From NCBI GenBank assembly GCA_963739235.1, contig CAVTZY010000042.1, forward strand, positions 248,001 through 312,000: a stretch of 64,000 nucleotides of DNA. Direction: 5' to 3'. Below the pieces are notes generated by a model. That model was not told where the DNA came from. It saw only the letters and a list, made by a program, of their open reading frames with translations, and did not search any database. Position numbers and translations under genes: made by a program. This document shows positions 1-9,716 of this stretch, piece by piece (position 1 is the first letter of the stretch; each line of letters begins with the position of its first letter). The DNA comes from JAFNAG01 sp963739235. Lineage in GTDB: Bacteria; Acidobacteriota; UBA6911.

Positions 1-2
1 TC

Positions 3-1022
3 CGCGAAATCGCCGATGGCATGGCTGGTTCCGAGCTCAACACACTGGTCATCGACATCAAGGATTGTTCCGGAAAGGTCGGCTACGATTCGGCGCTGCC
101 TTTCGTGGCCGAGATCAAGGCTCATGAGCGACGCATCCGTGATCTGGGAGCGGTGCTCAACTATTGCCGGGAGCGGAAAATACATACGATCGCGCGCATT
201 TCCGTCTTTCAGGACCCGGTGCTTGCCGCAGCCAAGCCGGAGCTGGCGCTAAAGTCCACCGGCGGCGCCACCTGGAAGGACCGCAACGGCCAGGCCTGGG
301 TTGATCCCTCATCACACAAGGTATGGGAATATAACCTGAACCTCGCCAAAGAGGCAGCCTATAGAGGATTCGATGAAGTCCAGTTCGATTACGTTCGCTT
401 CCCCACCGATGGCAGTCTCGAGGCAATGGCATATCCCGTATATAAAACGGAAGTTCCGAAACACCAGGTGATAAAGAAGTTTTTTATATACCTGGACCAG
501 GAGCTGAAGCCGATGGACATCCTCGTGTCTGCCGATATTTTCGGACTTACCACGGTTGCCGATGGCGACCTTAACATCGGACAGATGATCGATGACCTGG
601 CGCCCTATGTGGATTATCTCTGTCCCATGGTATATCCCTCGCACTACCCCCCGGGCTACATGGGCTTCGCCAAGCCTGCCGAACACCCTTACAAAGTGGT
701 CTACGACAGCTGCGTGAGAGGGCTGGACAAGCTCAAGGGGCAACGAGCGAAACTGCGGCCCTGGATTCAGGACTTCAATTTGGGTGCCAAGTATGACCGG
801 CACATGATTCTGGAGCAGATCCAGGCGCTCCGGGACGCCGGAGCCTTCGGCTTCTGTGTCTGGAACGCAGGAAACGTATATACCACCGAGGCCTATAAGC
901 CGCCGCTCCCCCAGGCAAACCCTAATCCCCCGTTTCGTGCCGCGCTGGTCGCCGAGCTGGAACGCCTACGCCAGGCCAAAGCCCCTCAGACACAGGGGAA
1001 TAAAAGCCTGAATAAGCAGTGA
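3..1022 (+). CDS. Putative glycoside hydrolase, DUF4015 type (5'-truncated)
   Basis: The frame is open to the left edge, so the start lies outside the window; the ATG at 21 is probably internal. The visible protein resembles the putative glycoside hydrolase domain DUF4015, a TIM-barrel fold related to alpha-amylase-like enzymes. Family-like motifs are LVIDIKD near the left end, an FDEVQFDYVRFPTDG strand about 120 residues in, a DYLCPMVYPSHYPPG strand and a C-terminal GFCVWNAGN strand. The substrate cannot be read from the sequence; a cell-envelope or exopolysaccharide polymer is a guess. The protein ends in a Gln/Lys-rich tail. No partner gene is visible. Confidence 0.8.
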   Translation, partial: REIADGMAGSELNTLVIDIKDCSGKVGYDSALPFVAEIKAHERRIRDLGAVLNYCRERKIHTIARISVFQDPVLAAAKPELALKSTGGATWKDRNGQAWVDPSSHKVWEYNLNLAKEAAYRGFDEVQFDYVRFPTDGSLEAMAYPVYKTEVPKHQVIKKFFIYLDQELKPMDILVSADIFGLTTVADGDLNIGQMIDDLAPYVDYLCPMVYPSHYPPGYMGFAKPAEHPYKVVYDSCVRGLDKLKGQRAKLRPWIQDFNLGAKYDRHMILEQIQALRDAGAFGFCVWNAGNVYTTEAYKPPLPQANPNPPFRAALVAELERLRQAKAPQTQGNKSLNKQ

Positions 1023-1248
1023 AATTCGCTCAGCGGATCTTTTCGGAATTCGGGGCGGATTCCGCCTGGCTGGTTGACATAACGCCTCCGCATCGGAAGC
1101 TGGTGGGATCACATGCAGGAGGTCGTGCCGGGAAAGACGACCGTAAGCATGCAGCTTATTTCGCCTATCCATCCCGGGACAATGTTGCGGCCTGCTGTCG
1201 GTTTCGGTATGCTTCAATACACCCATCCTGAGGCAGGAAGTTATAACT

Positions 1249-1940
1249 ATGCATGAAGAATTATGGGCAGGCGTTGAGTTGAAGATTGAAAATGCAGAGT
1301 TCTTTTTAGAAAGGATGGGAGAATCGCTCCGCCGCCGGAGCGAACTCAGATGAATGTTGCCCTGCAACCTACGGGGGCGATTGTCGACACGTGCTGGCAG
1401 CAAGCATTCTATGCATATCTCGATGCCTTTTTGACGATGGCTCGCAGTGTCCCCGAGATTATTAGTGCGTGTTTCGGCAAGGATTTTAGCCCCGCGATGA
1501 AAGATTGGTTTAACGGGCTTCCGACTCCCGAGACAGATCGGCGCAAAACCTTCTCGAGCCAATTCAAAACCACTTACAATAGCTTCAAGGAGCTGTCGCT
1601 CAGCAACGCCCGAAATATCAGCCTCCATCGAACAGGCGTAGCCCCGGTCGAGGTCAACATCACAGGCCGGTTTGGCGTCTCCCACGTCGGCACGCCCGTA
1701 AGGCGCGTTGCAACGTCAGAAAGCAGACCCATTGCCGCTGACGATGATCCAGCCCTTCAGTGGGCAACAGCTCTGGCGCCAATCTCCTTGCAACCAACCT
1801 GGACTGATTTTAGTATCGATGGCAGACCCCTGTTTCCTGAATGTCGGGCTTACCTTGATGAGGCCAGGAAACTTCTGACCCAGGCTCGCGGCATCTCGCA
1901 GCAGGTGCATGGCAATGACAGCCTCACTTTGCCACCATAG
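1249..1940 (+). CDS. Conserved hypothetical protein, frameshifted near codon 28
   Basis: No known family was recognised. A good ribosome site (AGGAAG) precedes an ATG at 1249, whose frame runs 34 codons and stops at 1351. A second ATG at 1350 opens a 196-residue frame. Around 1328-1340 the frames join smoothly if one base is shifted in the CCGCCGCCGG run, giving a continuous protein of about 230 residues; the short upstream frame is therefore more likely its N-terminus than a leader peptide. The product has no signal peptide or membrane segment. It lies 12 bp upstream of the nuclease-like gene at 1953, so the two are probably co-transcribed. The alternative is a 34-aa leader translationally coupled by the ATGA overlap. 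Confidence 0.5.
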
Positions 1941-1952
1941 GGAGAAGGCGCA

Positions 1953-2456
1953 ATGAGCGATCGGAACAGCACACATTTCACGCTGCGGGAGCGGATCGTA
2001 GAACATGTCTTCGTCGGCGATGCGCTCCGCGCCTTGTGGAAATGCGGCGTCGTCGACGTGGAAGTGCTGCGTTCCGGGTTTGACGCTCATGGCTATGACT
2101 TTGTAATGGCGCGAGGTCAGAACGTCCGCCATATCCAGCTCAAGACTGGAAAGCCGAAAAAGCCCGGCGACGTGTCCGGGCCGCTGGCGTTGGCCGATAA
2201 GCCGAGCGGGTGTGTGATCTGGATTCGGGTGACAGCCGACCTCGACATGGGTCCGTTCTTTTGGTTCGGCGGCGCGCCCGGCCAGCCGTTGCCCCAGATT
2301 GGCCACTACTCCGTCCCCCTGCGGGCGACCCACAACAAGAAAGGGGAACGTCCGGCGCGGCTGAATCATCGCCTCATCCCAAAGAGTGAATTCATAGAAC
2401 TGGAGACCATAGACGATGTGCTCTTGAAACTCATTGGGGAGGTTGGCCAACCATGA
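1953..2456 (+). CDS. PD-(D/E)XK-like (restriction-endonuclease fold) protein, putative
   Basis: This is a small soluble protein of 167 residues. An acidic residue in the N-terminal helix, then GYDFVMARG followed by HIQLKTGK, resembles the nuclease core of E...D...(E/Q)xK, as in DUF4365-like and Hjc-like proteins, with Q in place of E. A following hydrophobic strand (CVIWIRVT) fits the fold. Nuclease activity is an inference only. It starts 12 bp after the preceding unknown gene with a GAGAAGG ribosome site, so the pair behaves as a cassette. The stop overlaps an ATG (2453) that opens only a 53-codon unrecognised frame ending in degraded-looking sequence. Confidence 0.45.
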   Translation: MSDRNSTHFTLRERIVEHVFVGDALRALWKCGVVDVEVLRSGFDAHGYDFVMARGQNVRHIQLKTGKPKKPGDVSGPLALADKPSGCVIWIRVTADLDMGPFFWFGGAPGQPLPQIGHYSVPLRATHNKKGERPARLNHRLIPKSEFIELETIDDVLLKLIGEVGQP

Positions 2457-2671
2457 GAGAGCGCGCAACACCCGCCTCCACCACCGCCGCAGCGACCAAG
2501 TCACCCTCGATGCGGTTGAGCGGATTCTCATTTGCTCGCAGGGAAGCATGCGAAAAAAGTAGACAACACTACTGGAGTGCATCTCATGCAATTAAAAGAC
2601 TGGCTACCGCTTGAAGGTATGGGGACGTCCCCGTATTTAAAACTTACGCTTTTTGTAAGGGGGCAAGGGCA

Positions 2672-3823
2672 ATGAGACTTCGAGTCTTGCCGTTTCAATT
2701 CGCCTTTCTTTCAATGGCCTTTCTTGGTTCCCTCTGGGGCCAAGCAAGAAATGAGAGTCCAAAGCAAGAACTGAAACAACAAACGGTGCCGCTCTCTCCA
2801 CAGGAGCTTTTTAAGCGCCTTTCGCCCTCTGTCTTCATAGTTGAAGTACTGGACCGTAAAGATACCGTCATTGCTTTTGGGAGCGGGATTTGCATCGCGC
2901 CAAACCTGATTGTCACAAATAATCACGTAATTGAGGACGGAGCCTCAGTAAGAATCAGGCAAGGATCCAAAACGTGGCCAGCAAGGGTAATGGCACAAGA
3001 CGGCGATCATGACTTGTGCGACCTTGAAGTGAATGGGCTAGAGGCTCCAGCTGTTTCCGTCCGCCCCTCTTCCTCTCTTGAGGTAGGAGAGCGGGTTTAC
3101 TCCATTGGAGCACCTGAGGGGCTGGAATTGACGTTTTCTGAGGGGCTCATTTCATCTTTTCGAACGTACAAACAAACCCAAGTCATTCAAACTACTGCGG
3201 CCATCTCCCACGGTTCGAGCGGGGGCGGTCTTTTTGATGCGCGCGGACAGTTGGCGGGTATCACCACGTTCTTCATTGAGGAAGGCCAAAGTCTCAACTT
3301 CGCGATTCCTGGCGAACTGGCCTTGGCGATTAGCCAACATCAGAAACAGACGTTAGCCTCAGCCCAAGATTCGGCTCCCCTGGCTCGGGATCCGTTTCTG
3401 AGGGGATCCGCCGATGTGGACATAAAGGTGGGGAAACCATTTCTGCGAAAGCGGAACGAGCTAGTTTTTGTCTACGTCGTCACGAACAACACCGGCGCGG
3501 ACATCGCCTTCAACTGTCCACATAGCGTCTACGTCTTAAAGAATAATAAGCCGAATGCAAAGATTTATCTGAGATTTCACTCGGGCGTCCATGTTGAAGG
3601 ATCTTTTAATCCCACTGCTGAAATAACACTCAAAGTCGAGCCGTGTGACCTGCCACGGGTCCTGCCGGTGGCTGTAAGCATTACCCTCTATCTTGGGGAT
3701 GTACCACGAAAATTGCGCACTTGGCAGGAAATCCTTCAGAACTCATACCCCGATCTTGAGGGCATTTTGATTCTCGTGCCGCTGCTCGATCTTAGATTGA
3801 ATTTCCCAGTGCCACAGCGCTGA
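2672..3823 (+). CDS. Secreted trypsin-like serine protease (HtrA/S1C type)
   Basis: The protein has 383 residues with an N-terminal signal peptide (hydrophobic residues about 7-23, ending near GQA). The protease domain shows the catalytic triad in order: His in TNNHVIEDG (about 89), Asp in the GDHDLCDLEV strand (about 110) and Ser in SHGSSGGGLFD (about 180). The region after about 230 is not a recognisable PDZ domain; it looks beta-rich (ADVDIKVGKPFLRKRNELVF). It probably acts in the periplasm or outside the cell on misfolded or specific substrates. A GGGGGCAAGGGCA stretch upstream may serve as ribosome site. It is convergent with the gene at 4064, with a palindrome between them. Confidence 0.8.
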   Translation: MRLRVLPFQFAFLSMAFLGSLWGQARNESPKQELKQQTVPLSPQELFKRLSPSVFIVEVLDRKDTVIAFGSGICIAPNLIVTNNHVIEDGASVRIRQGSKTWPARVMAQDGDHDLCDLEVNGLEAPAVSVRPSSSLEVGERVYSIGAPEGLELTFSEGLISSFRTYKQTQVIQTTAAISHGSSGGGLFDARGQLAGITTFFIEEGQSLNFAIPGELALAISQHQKQTLASAQDSAPLARDPFLRGSADVDIKVGKPFLRKRNELVFVYVVTNNTGADIAFNCPHSVYVLKNNKPNAKIYLRFHSGVHVEGSFNPTAEITLKVEPCDLPRVLPVAVSITLYLGDVPRKLRTWQEILQNSYPDLEGILILVPLLDLRLNFPVPQR

Positions 3824-3969
3824 TGCAACAGTGCTCCCACACTCAACGCTTCCATAGTACGTTTGTGCCCGCCAGACGTTGTCAATTCCGCAACAATGCT
3901 TTATGCCATTTAATGTTGCCAGTGATAATTTTGAGTTTTACTTTGCACGTTACTTGACACACACAGAGC

Positions 3970-4035
3970 AATGCGTACCTGGTTAAACTGTCCCTCCTGA
4001 ACGCGGGGACACTATAACCAGGCGCCCCTTCCCGT
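3970..4035. repeat. Dispersed palindromic repeat, family C, copy 1
   Basis: An inverted repeat at 3978-4022 has arms CCTGGTTAAACTGTCCC and GGGACACTATAACCAGG around an 11-bp loop (TCCTGAACGCG). About 65 bp including the flanks matches the copy at 7299-7365 with few changes. Here the left arm carries mismatches; the other copy is perfect. It sits between convergent genes (3823 and 4064), as does the second copy, which suits a bidirectional terminator or a REP-like element. Confidence 0.7.
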
Positions 4036-4063
4036 CACCGAGTTTGCGAAATACGCAACCGCG

Positions 4064-4450
4064 TCAGGGTTCTTCTTCATTCTGATCATCTATGTCTTGA
4101 TCCAGCTCAAGTTCGGGCTGATCTCCCTCGAAATACTGTCCAAAGAGCTCGCGCGCCTTCGACAAGTCAGCCGCGCTGACCAGGAGAGTGTTTGGAATTG
4201 CGCCAAATCCGGCGCCCGCGCTGGCGTCGCTATGCAGCAACGACACAATCCCGTTAATTTCCAGTAACTCCTGAATCATCTGTGCTTGGAGCGGATCGGG
4301 AAACGTCCCCATTTCGACCAGTTCCAGTTCGTCCTGGTGATAATTCCCTGAGTTCTCATCGGGTAGGCAATCGACCAATTGGACGTCACAATCACTGCAA
4401 CGCGTGAATCCCAATCGATATTCACTGTGACAGCTCGGGCAAAAAGGCAC
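4064..4450 (-). CDS. Zinc-ribbon protein with DUF2007-like domain
   Basis: The protein has 128 residues. It opens with a zinc ribbon of two CxxC knuckles (CPSCHSEYRLGF then RCSDC), followed by a DUF2007-like fold: ELVEMGTFPDPLQAQMIQELLE, then LLVSAADLSKARELF. DUF2007 proteins are described as putative signal-transducing proteins; a molecular role is not known. The tail is strongly acidic (repeated D/E). No operon partner is visible. The assignment rests on the fold-typical 'source-of-change, span-of-coverage' motif and the CxxC pairs. Confidence 0.7.
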   Translation of the reverse strand: MPFCPSCHSEYRLGFTRCSDCDVQLVDCLPDENSGNYHQDELELVEMGTFPDPLQAQMIQELLEINGIVSLLHSDASAGAGFGAIPNTLLVSAADLSKARELFGQYFEGDQPELELDQDIDDQNEEEP

Positions 4451-4898
4451 CGGGCACCTCCACGCTGAATCTCCATTTCATTATTGTATAGCAGAATGCA
4501 GATTGCGGAGACCAAGGAATGGCCGACTGCGAGTTTGACCTCTCGCAGCCGTTTAGCGGCATCCACGCCGTCGGCCGATAAATACTAGGGATCTTTCTCC
4601 GCGGCAATATCTAATGGGCTCGGCGGCCTGTGGCACAGCGGGCGCGATCGGCCGAAATCTGCGAGATGTTTTATCTCAGAACCTGAAATGTGGCAGGTGG
4701 GACTGTCTGCAAGCAGAAGATATGCTGAACAGCCGCCATTGGATTGTGCTCGGACCGGTGTAAGAGCTAGAGTAGGGGCACTCCACAAGCCGGAGTGCAG
4801 CTGAATAACTGCAAGATTGCCGGGTCGGTTCGTCACAATTATGGACAGGGTCTGCAACCGGCATACTCTGCCAACCAGCGAGACACCAAAGGAGGCCT
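4451..4898. other. Intergenic region, no feature recognised
   Basis: This is about 450 bp between divergent genes. I see short overlapping frames but no protein similarity and no RNA gene. It should carry the promoters of both neighbours; I could not single out a convincing -35/-10 pair. The right end holds the AAAGGAGG ribosome site of the 4899 gene. Confidence 0.4.
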
Positions 4899-7259
4899 AT
4901 GAAGCGAAGATTTCAGACCGTGTTTGTGATCTTATCGTGCTGCTGGCTTTGCCCGCGCATGAGCGAACTGATGGCACAGGAGTCAGTGCCGCTGCCGATC
5001 CGCAAGGTCGTGCTCTATAAAAACGGCATGGGTTATTTCGAGCACCTGGGACCAATCAAAGGACCGCAGGCGGTCGAGATTTCGCTGCCGCGCGCCCAGA
5101 TGGACGATGTGCTGAAATCGCTCACGGTCATCGATCTCGGTGGCGGGCAGGTGGCCGGGGTGACCTATGACTCCGCGGCACCGCTCGAGCGCAGGCTGGG
5201 CGAACTGCCCGTGGACTTGAGCCGGACGCAGAGCCTGGTGGATTTTCTGAATCAGGTGCGCGGCGCGGAGGTGAAAATTCAGGCTCCGGCGGGACCCGTT
5301 GCCGGCAGGCTCATGGGAGCCGAACTGCACCAGCGATCGTCCGGCGCCAACACCTCGATCGAGGTCGTTCAAGCTTCCGTGCTCTCCCTCTCGGGAGAAG
5401 CTCAAGCTGGTCGAGGCTCGCGTCGACTGCTGCGCTGCAGTTTACCGAGCCGGCATTCGCAGGCGATATGTTCCGATACCTCGATTTGCTCAGCACCCGA
5501 AATCAGCGCGACGTGCGCAAGCTCCGGATCCAGACGATCGGGGCGGGCGACCGGCAGCTGTACGTAAGCTACACTTCCGAAGCCCCGATCTGGAAGACCA
5601 CCTACCGCATCGTGCTCGACCCGAACCGCAAGTCCCTGCTCCAGGGCTGGGCGATCGTGGACAACACTACACCCATGGATTGGGTCAATGTCACCCTGTC
5701 GCTCGTAGCCGGAGCGCCGGTGAGCTTCATCCAGAATCTCTCTCAGCCGATCTATGCGCGGCGCCCGGTAGTTCCTCTCCCCGCCGGAGTGCAGGTCCAA
5801 CCGCAGCTGCACGAGGGAACTATCGAGGTGCCGACCGGGGAGGCGGTGATCCGCGGCACGGTAATGGACCCGAGCGGCGCAGTGGTACCAGGTGTCGATG
5901 TGCAGGTGATCGATGCGGGAGGCAACACGATCGGTCGTACGACAACCGCCGAAGATGGCACCTATAGTATCTCTGTGGCGCCGGGAACCTACCGGTTGGT
6001 GGCCAACATGCCGGGCTTTAAAACAGCCCAGGTCGTGGATATCCAGGTGAGACTCCGGGCGCGTCACCGCGGTCAACGTCACGCTGCAAGTTGGCGGGGT
6101 GGCCGAGACCATAGTGGTCCAGGCAAGGGCTGAGGCCGGCGGTCGCGGGGGCATGGTTGGAGGCGGCAGAGCTTCGGATATGTTACGTGCGCCCGCGCGA
6201 CCCGCGGCTGCGCCGCGATCAGATAATTCAAGTTTCGGCGATGCTATCCGACAAAATGCAACGCCGGCCACGGAGGCCCAGGCGCTGGGTGAGCAGTTTG
6301 AATACAAACTGAGCCAGCCGATCACCATCCGACGCAACGAATCAGGACTTTTGCCCATCGTTCAAACTGAGGTGGACGGCGAAAAAGTATCGCTCTACAA
6401 CGCCGCCTCCGGGGAAAAGCGACCGCGGCTCGCCGTTTGGCTGAAGAACTCCAGCAACCTAACCCTCGATGCCGGCGCTTTCACTGTCATCGACACCAGC
6501 GCCTTTGCCGGTGAGGGATTGGTCGAAACCATACAGCCCGGGGAAAGCCGCTTGCTGAGCTACGCTCTGGATCTGGGCGTTGAAGTTTCCGAAAACACCC
6601 AGACGGAGCGTCAGCGCGTGGAGCGCGTTGAAATCAGCCACGGCGTCATGCGCATGTATTCAAAAATGACGGAGCGGAAAACGTATGTTATCCGCAACAA
6701 CGATCAGAAGGCTCGCATGGTCGTGCTCGAACACCCGGTCCGGCAAGGCTGGACGCTGGTCCAGACGCAGACGCCGGCGGAGTCCTCGGCCAACTACTAT
6801 CGATTTAAGCTGGAATCCAAACCCAAGGCCACGACCGAATTTACGGTGCGCACCGAAACGCCGCAACAGGTCAGCTACGGCATTTCCAACGTCACTCCAG
6901 AACAGATCACGGTCTGGCTCCTGGAAAAATCCATCGATCCGGAAATCGAAAAGGCGCTATCCGTCATCATGGCCAAGAAGTCAGAGATCAGCGATCTGGC
7001 TCGTAAGGCACACGACCTTGATGTCGAACAAACCGGAATATTCTCCGATCAGCAGAGGATTCGGGAGAACCTGAAGGGTCTGGGACGCACCGCGGAAGAG
7101 GAATCGCTGCGCCAGCGCTATGTGCGGCAGCTGGCTGAGCAGGAAAACCGGCTCGGGGCCTTGAAGGCCGAGCACGCCAAAATCGACAGCGACCGTGCCG
7201 CAGCGCAGCAGCAACTGAACGACATGATCGAAAAGTTGACGTTTGACCACAAGCTGTAA
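4899..7259 (+). CDS. DUF4139 domain protein with carboxypeptidase-regulatory-like insert; interrupted by three frameshifts
   Basis: Three consecutive frames together make one secreted protein of about 785 residues. It starts at 4899 after AAAGGAGG, with a signal peptide ending near LMAQES. The DUF4139 region begins with YVSYTSEAPIWKTTYRI; before its second half lies a carboxypeptidase-regulatory-like domain (EAVIRGTVMDPSGAVVPG to GFKTAQVVDIQV) and a plug-like AETIVVQA motif. DUF4139 then resumes at LGEQFEYKLSQPITI and ends in a coiled coil (about the last 90 residues). Frame changes lie near 5396, 5432 and 6049; downstream sequence stays family-like, so these look like single-base indels. The function is unknown, probably envelope-associated. 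It converges on the GH127 gene. Confidence 0.65.
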
Positions 7260-7298
7260 GGATCTCCCGCCGGAGAGAAGATCGCGGGTGATATTTCA

Positions 7299-7365
7299 GC
7301 AATGCGTACCTGGTTATAGTGTCCCTCCTGAACGCCGGGACACTATAACCAGGCACCCTTTCCCA
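7299..7365. repeat. Dispersed palindromic repeat, family C, copy 2
   Basis: A perfect inverted repeat at 7309-7353 has 17-bp arms CCTGGTTATAGTGTCCC and GGGACACTATAACCAGG around an 11-bp loop. The flanks (GCAATGCGTA on the left, CACCCTTTCCCATC on the right) also match copy 1 at 3970. It lies between the convergent stops at 7259 and 7371. Confidence 0.75.
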
Positions 7366-7370
7366 TCTTC

Positions 7371-9716
7371 CTAAAACGCACGGATGGCGCGGACCCTGCG
7401 AGGGTAGTCTTTGTCGTCGTAGTGCTGTCTTCGGCCGTTGTCGGCAAAGTCCAGGTGGTCCGCCATATCCGCCGTCCGCTGTGTTGAGGTCCAATAGGAG
7501 TAGTTGTCGGCAACGCCGCCGGCGCCAAAATCGCCGAGGCCGGCGAGCTTGAGGTTGATATACATCTGCGTCAGCTCATCGACCGAAGGCAGGAACCAGC
7601 CGCGCATTCCGTTCAAGGTAAAATTTGCGCATAAGGAAGCCGCGCATCCCGGCGTTGCGCACGCGGCATTGATATCCAAGGTGTTCTGTCTGCCCGCGCC
7701 GACCGCAGTGCCGCGAGCACCTGGAATGAGTGTGCGAAAACATCCCCATGGGGCGCCCGCGCTCTGATCGAATGGCGCGGCTTCCAGATATCGCCAGCCG
7801 TCGGCAGCGAAATTCGGATTCACATAAAAAATCAGGCCGCCTGCCGGGCCGACATCCCCGATAGAATACTCTGCCATTTGCAGCCAGACGCTCATTTCTC
7901 CCGGACCCCGGTTGGCCCACAGAAAATACGGGATCAGCTTTGCCGGCCGCGGCGCGGAGAGCGGATTGCTGATGTTTTTGGCTTTTGTGTGGAGCACACA
8001 AACCCCACCGTAGAATTCCTTTTCAAGGGCGGGCTTCAGTTCATCTTTGGGATCGAACCACAATCCCAGCACGTGCCCACCTTCGCAGTCCGGCCATTCG
8101 GAACAATAGACAATGGGCCCTCTTTCCACGGCCATTCTGCCCTTGTCGTCCCGCACCTTTGAATTTGCAATCACTTTTCGGACTTCGTACGGGAAGTCGA
8201 TTTCGATGACGTCGCCGTTTCGCCAGATCCTGTCCAGAGAGACATAGCCGGACTTGTCTACGGCAGAGGCTTGGTTTACGCCGTTGACGGAAACGCGCGT
8301 CGGTTCATTTCGTTTGTCCAGGTAGGCATACAAATCTCCGGGAACGGGCTGATTTCTGGCCCATCCGGGAATTCTCAACTTGATGTTTGCCTGTGTCCCA
8401 TCCTGGACAGATAACGTCAATTTCGATCTTCCGCCCCAGGGCATTTCGCTGTCGACCGACAGCGACAGCTTTTTCCCATGGATTTCAAAAGCGGTATCAC
8501 TAGACACATACAGGTTCACGTAAATCTCGTCCTGGCTCTGCGCATAAAGATATCCGGGCACAGACGCGAGGAACCGGACGAGATTGGGAGGGCAGCATTC
8601 CAGGGAGGCTTTCTCCCACCGCTGATCCCGGCCGTCGCCGGCGCTGGCCAGCCGGTTCACGTAAAAGAAGCGGTTGCCCGAGACAGACACTCCGTCGACG
8701 GCATTGTTGTACATCGTGCGCTCCATGACGTCGATGTACTTGCCGTCGCCGGTCGCCAGGAACATTTTGTGGTTGAAAGTCGCAAACATGAACGCCGCAC
8801 AACTTTCACAATATGCGGATAAGTTGGGCAGTGAATACGGCCTCCCGAACCCTTCGTTTCCGGTGGATCCGATGCCGCCGGTGACATAGAGCTTCGTGCC
8901 CACGACGTCGAGCCAGATCCGGGCCGCCGCATCGAAATATTCCTTGATCCCGGTCAGCACACCGACATCGGCCAGGGAAACCATCAGGGAAGCGGCATTC
9001 ACGGCATGGCCCACGGCTTCACTCTGCTCGAGGACAGGTTGCCACGATTGGTTATGCCGGCTCCGGTTGACCGAGTTCTCCGCGCCGCGAATGTCCAGAT
9101 AGTGCTTTGCCAGATCGAGATATTTTTTCTCGCGCGTGGCGCGATAGAGCTGGATACAGTTGATGGCGTCGCGTTCTCCTCCGGAGAAAGGTGGAGCGGC
9201 CACGACAAACGAGCGGTAAATAAGGTCGGCGGACTTGATGGCCACATCCAGCAAATCTCTGCTGCCCGTGGCGGCATAAGAGGCCGCCGCCAGTTCAAAA
9301 AGAGCATTGTTGTTCGGCGGCTTTGCCTGCTGCGCGGTCTTGATCTCCTGAATGCGGGAATCCACCTGAGCCTTCAATCCGGCATCCGGAAATGTCTGCA
9401 AGGAGTAGATTGCCGCTTCCAGAACGTTGTTGCTGATAGGCCTTCCTGCCTGGACGAATTTCTGGATCTCGAAGGGTATCGTGACCGAGGCGTTGGTCTG
9501 AATCTTGGGCTTCCAGAATTCATCCCGGACGGTCACCTCCGCCAGGCTCTTTGGTTGTCTGGGGTAGTCCCCTTTGGGTGTATATGCAGTTCCCCCCAGT
9601 GTCGGTTGCTGGGGGGAGGACCAACCCGGGGAAGGCTCCTGTGCCGCCGCGGTCAGCATGCCAGCGGCGACCGGGGCAGCCAGCAGAAATTCCCGACGCG
9701 GTATAATCCTGTCCAT
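7371..9716 (-). CDS. GH127 beta-L-arabinofuranosidase-like enzyme (DUF1680) with C-terminal DUF1566-like domain, Tat-exported
   Basis: The protein has 781 residues. The N-terminus PRREFLLAAPVAAGM is a twin-arginine signal, matching the tatAC genes at 34 kb. The GH127 catalytic domain spans about 55-610. The zinc and active-site pattern of GH127 is visible: an E-x-C (YCESCAA, about 300) and a double Cys (ECCPPN, about 372). GH127 enzymes release beta-L-arabinofuranose from plant or glycoprotein glycans. Residues about 620-781 (GPAGGLIFYVN, GWRYLEAAP, WFLPSVDELTQMY, YWTSTQ, VRAIRAF) are DUF1566/Lcl-like, an unusual C-terminal addition that may bind substrate or surface. The gene is intact. A family C palindrome follows its stop. 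Confidence 0.85.
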   Translation of the reverse strand: MDRIIPRREFLLAAPVAAGMLTAAAQEPSPGWSSPQQPTLGGTAYTPKGDYPRQPKSLAEVTVRDEFWKPKIQTNASVTIPFEIQKFVQAGRPISNNVLEAAIYSLQTFPDAGLKAQVDSRIQEIKTAQQAKPPNNNALFELAAASYAATGSRDLLDVAIKSADLIYRSFVVAAPPFSGGERDAINCIQLYRATREKKYLDLAKHYLDIRGAENSVNRSRHNQSWQPVLEQSEAVGHAVNAASLMVSLADVGVLTGIKEYFDAAARIWLDVVGTKLYVTGGIGSTGNEGFGRPYSLPNLSAYCESCAAFMFATFNHKMFLATGDGKYIDVMERTMYNNAVDGVSVSGNRFFYVNRLASAGDGRDQRWEKASLECCPPNLVRFLASVPGYLYAQSQDEIYVNLYVSSDTAFEIHGKKLSLSVDSEMPWGGRSKLTLSVQDGTQANIKLRIPGWARNQPVPGDLYAYLDKRNEPTRVSVNGVNQASAVDKSGYVSLDRIWRNGDVIEIDFPYEVRKVIANSKVRDDKGRMAVERGPIVYCSEWPDCEGGHVLGLWFDPKDELKPALEKEFYGGVCVLHTKAKNISNPLSAPRPAKLIPYFLWANRGPGEMSVWLQMAEYSIGDVGPAGGLIFYVNPNFAADGWRYLEAAPFDQSAGAPWGCFRTLIPGARGTAVGAGRQNTLDINAACATPGCAASLCANFTLNGMRGWFLPSVDELTQMYINLKLAGLGDFGAGGVADNYSYWTSTQRTADMADHLDFADNGRRQHYDDKDYPRRVRAIRAF

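Noticed and set aside
1249..1353. 34-codon leader peptide upstream of 1350
   Set aside because: Possible because of the ATGA overlap, but reading across by one base yields a smooth longer protein, so I prefer a frameshift.
966..1685. 239-codon minus-strand frame
   Set aside because: It overlaps the glycoside hydrolase end and the 1249 gene; no similarity recognised. The plus-strand reading with a ribosome site is better.
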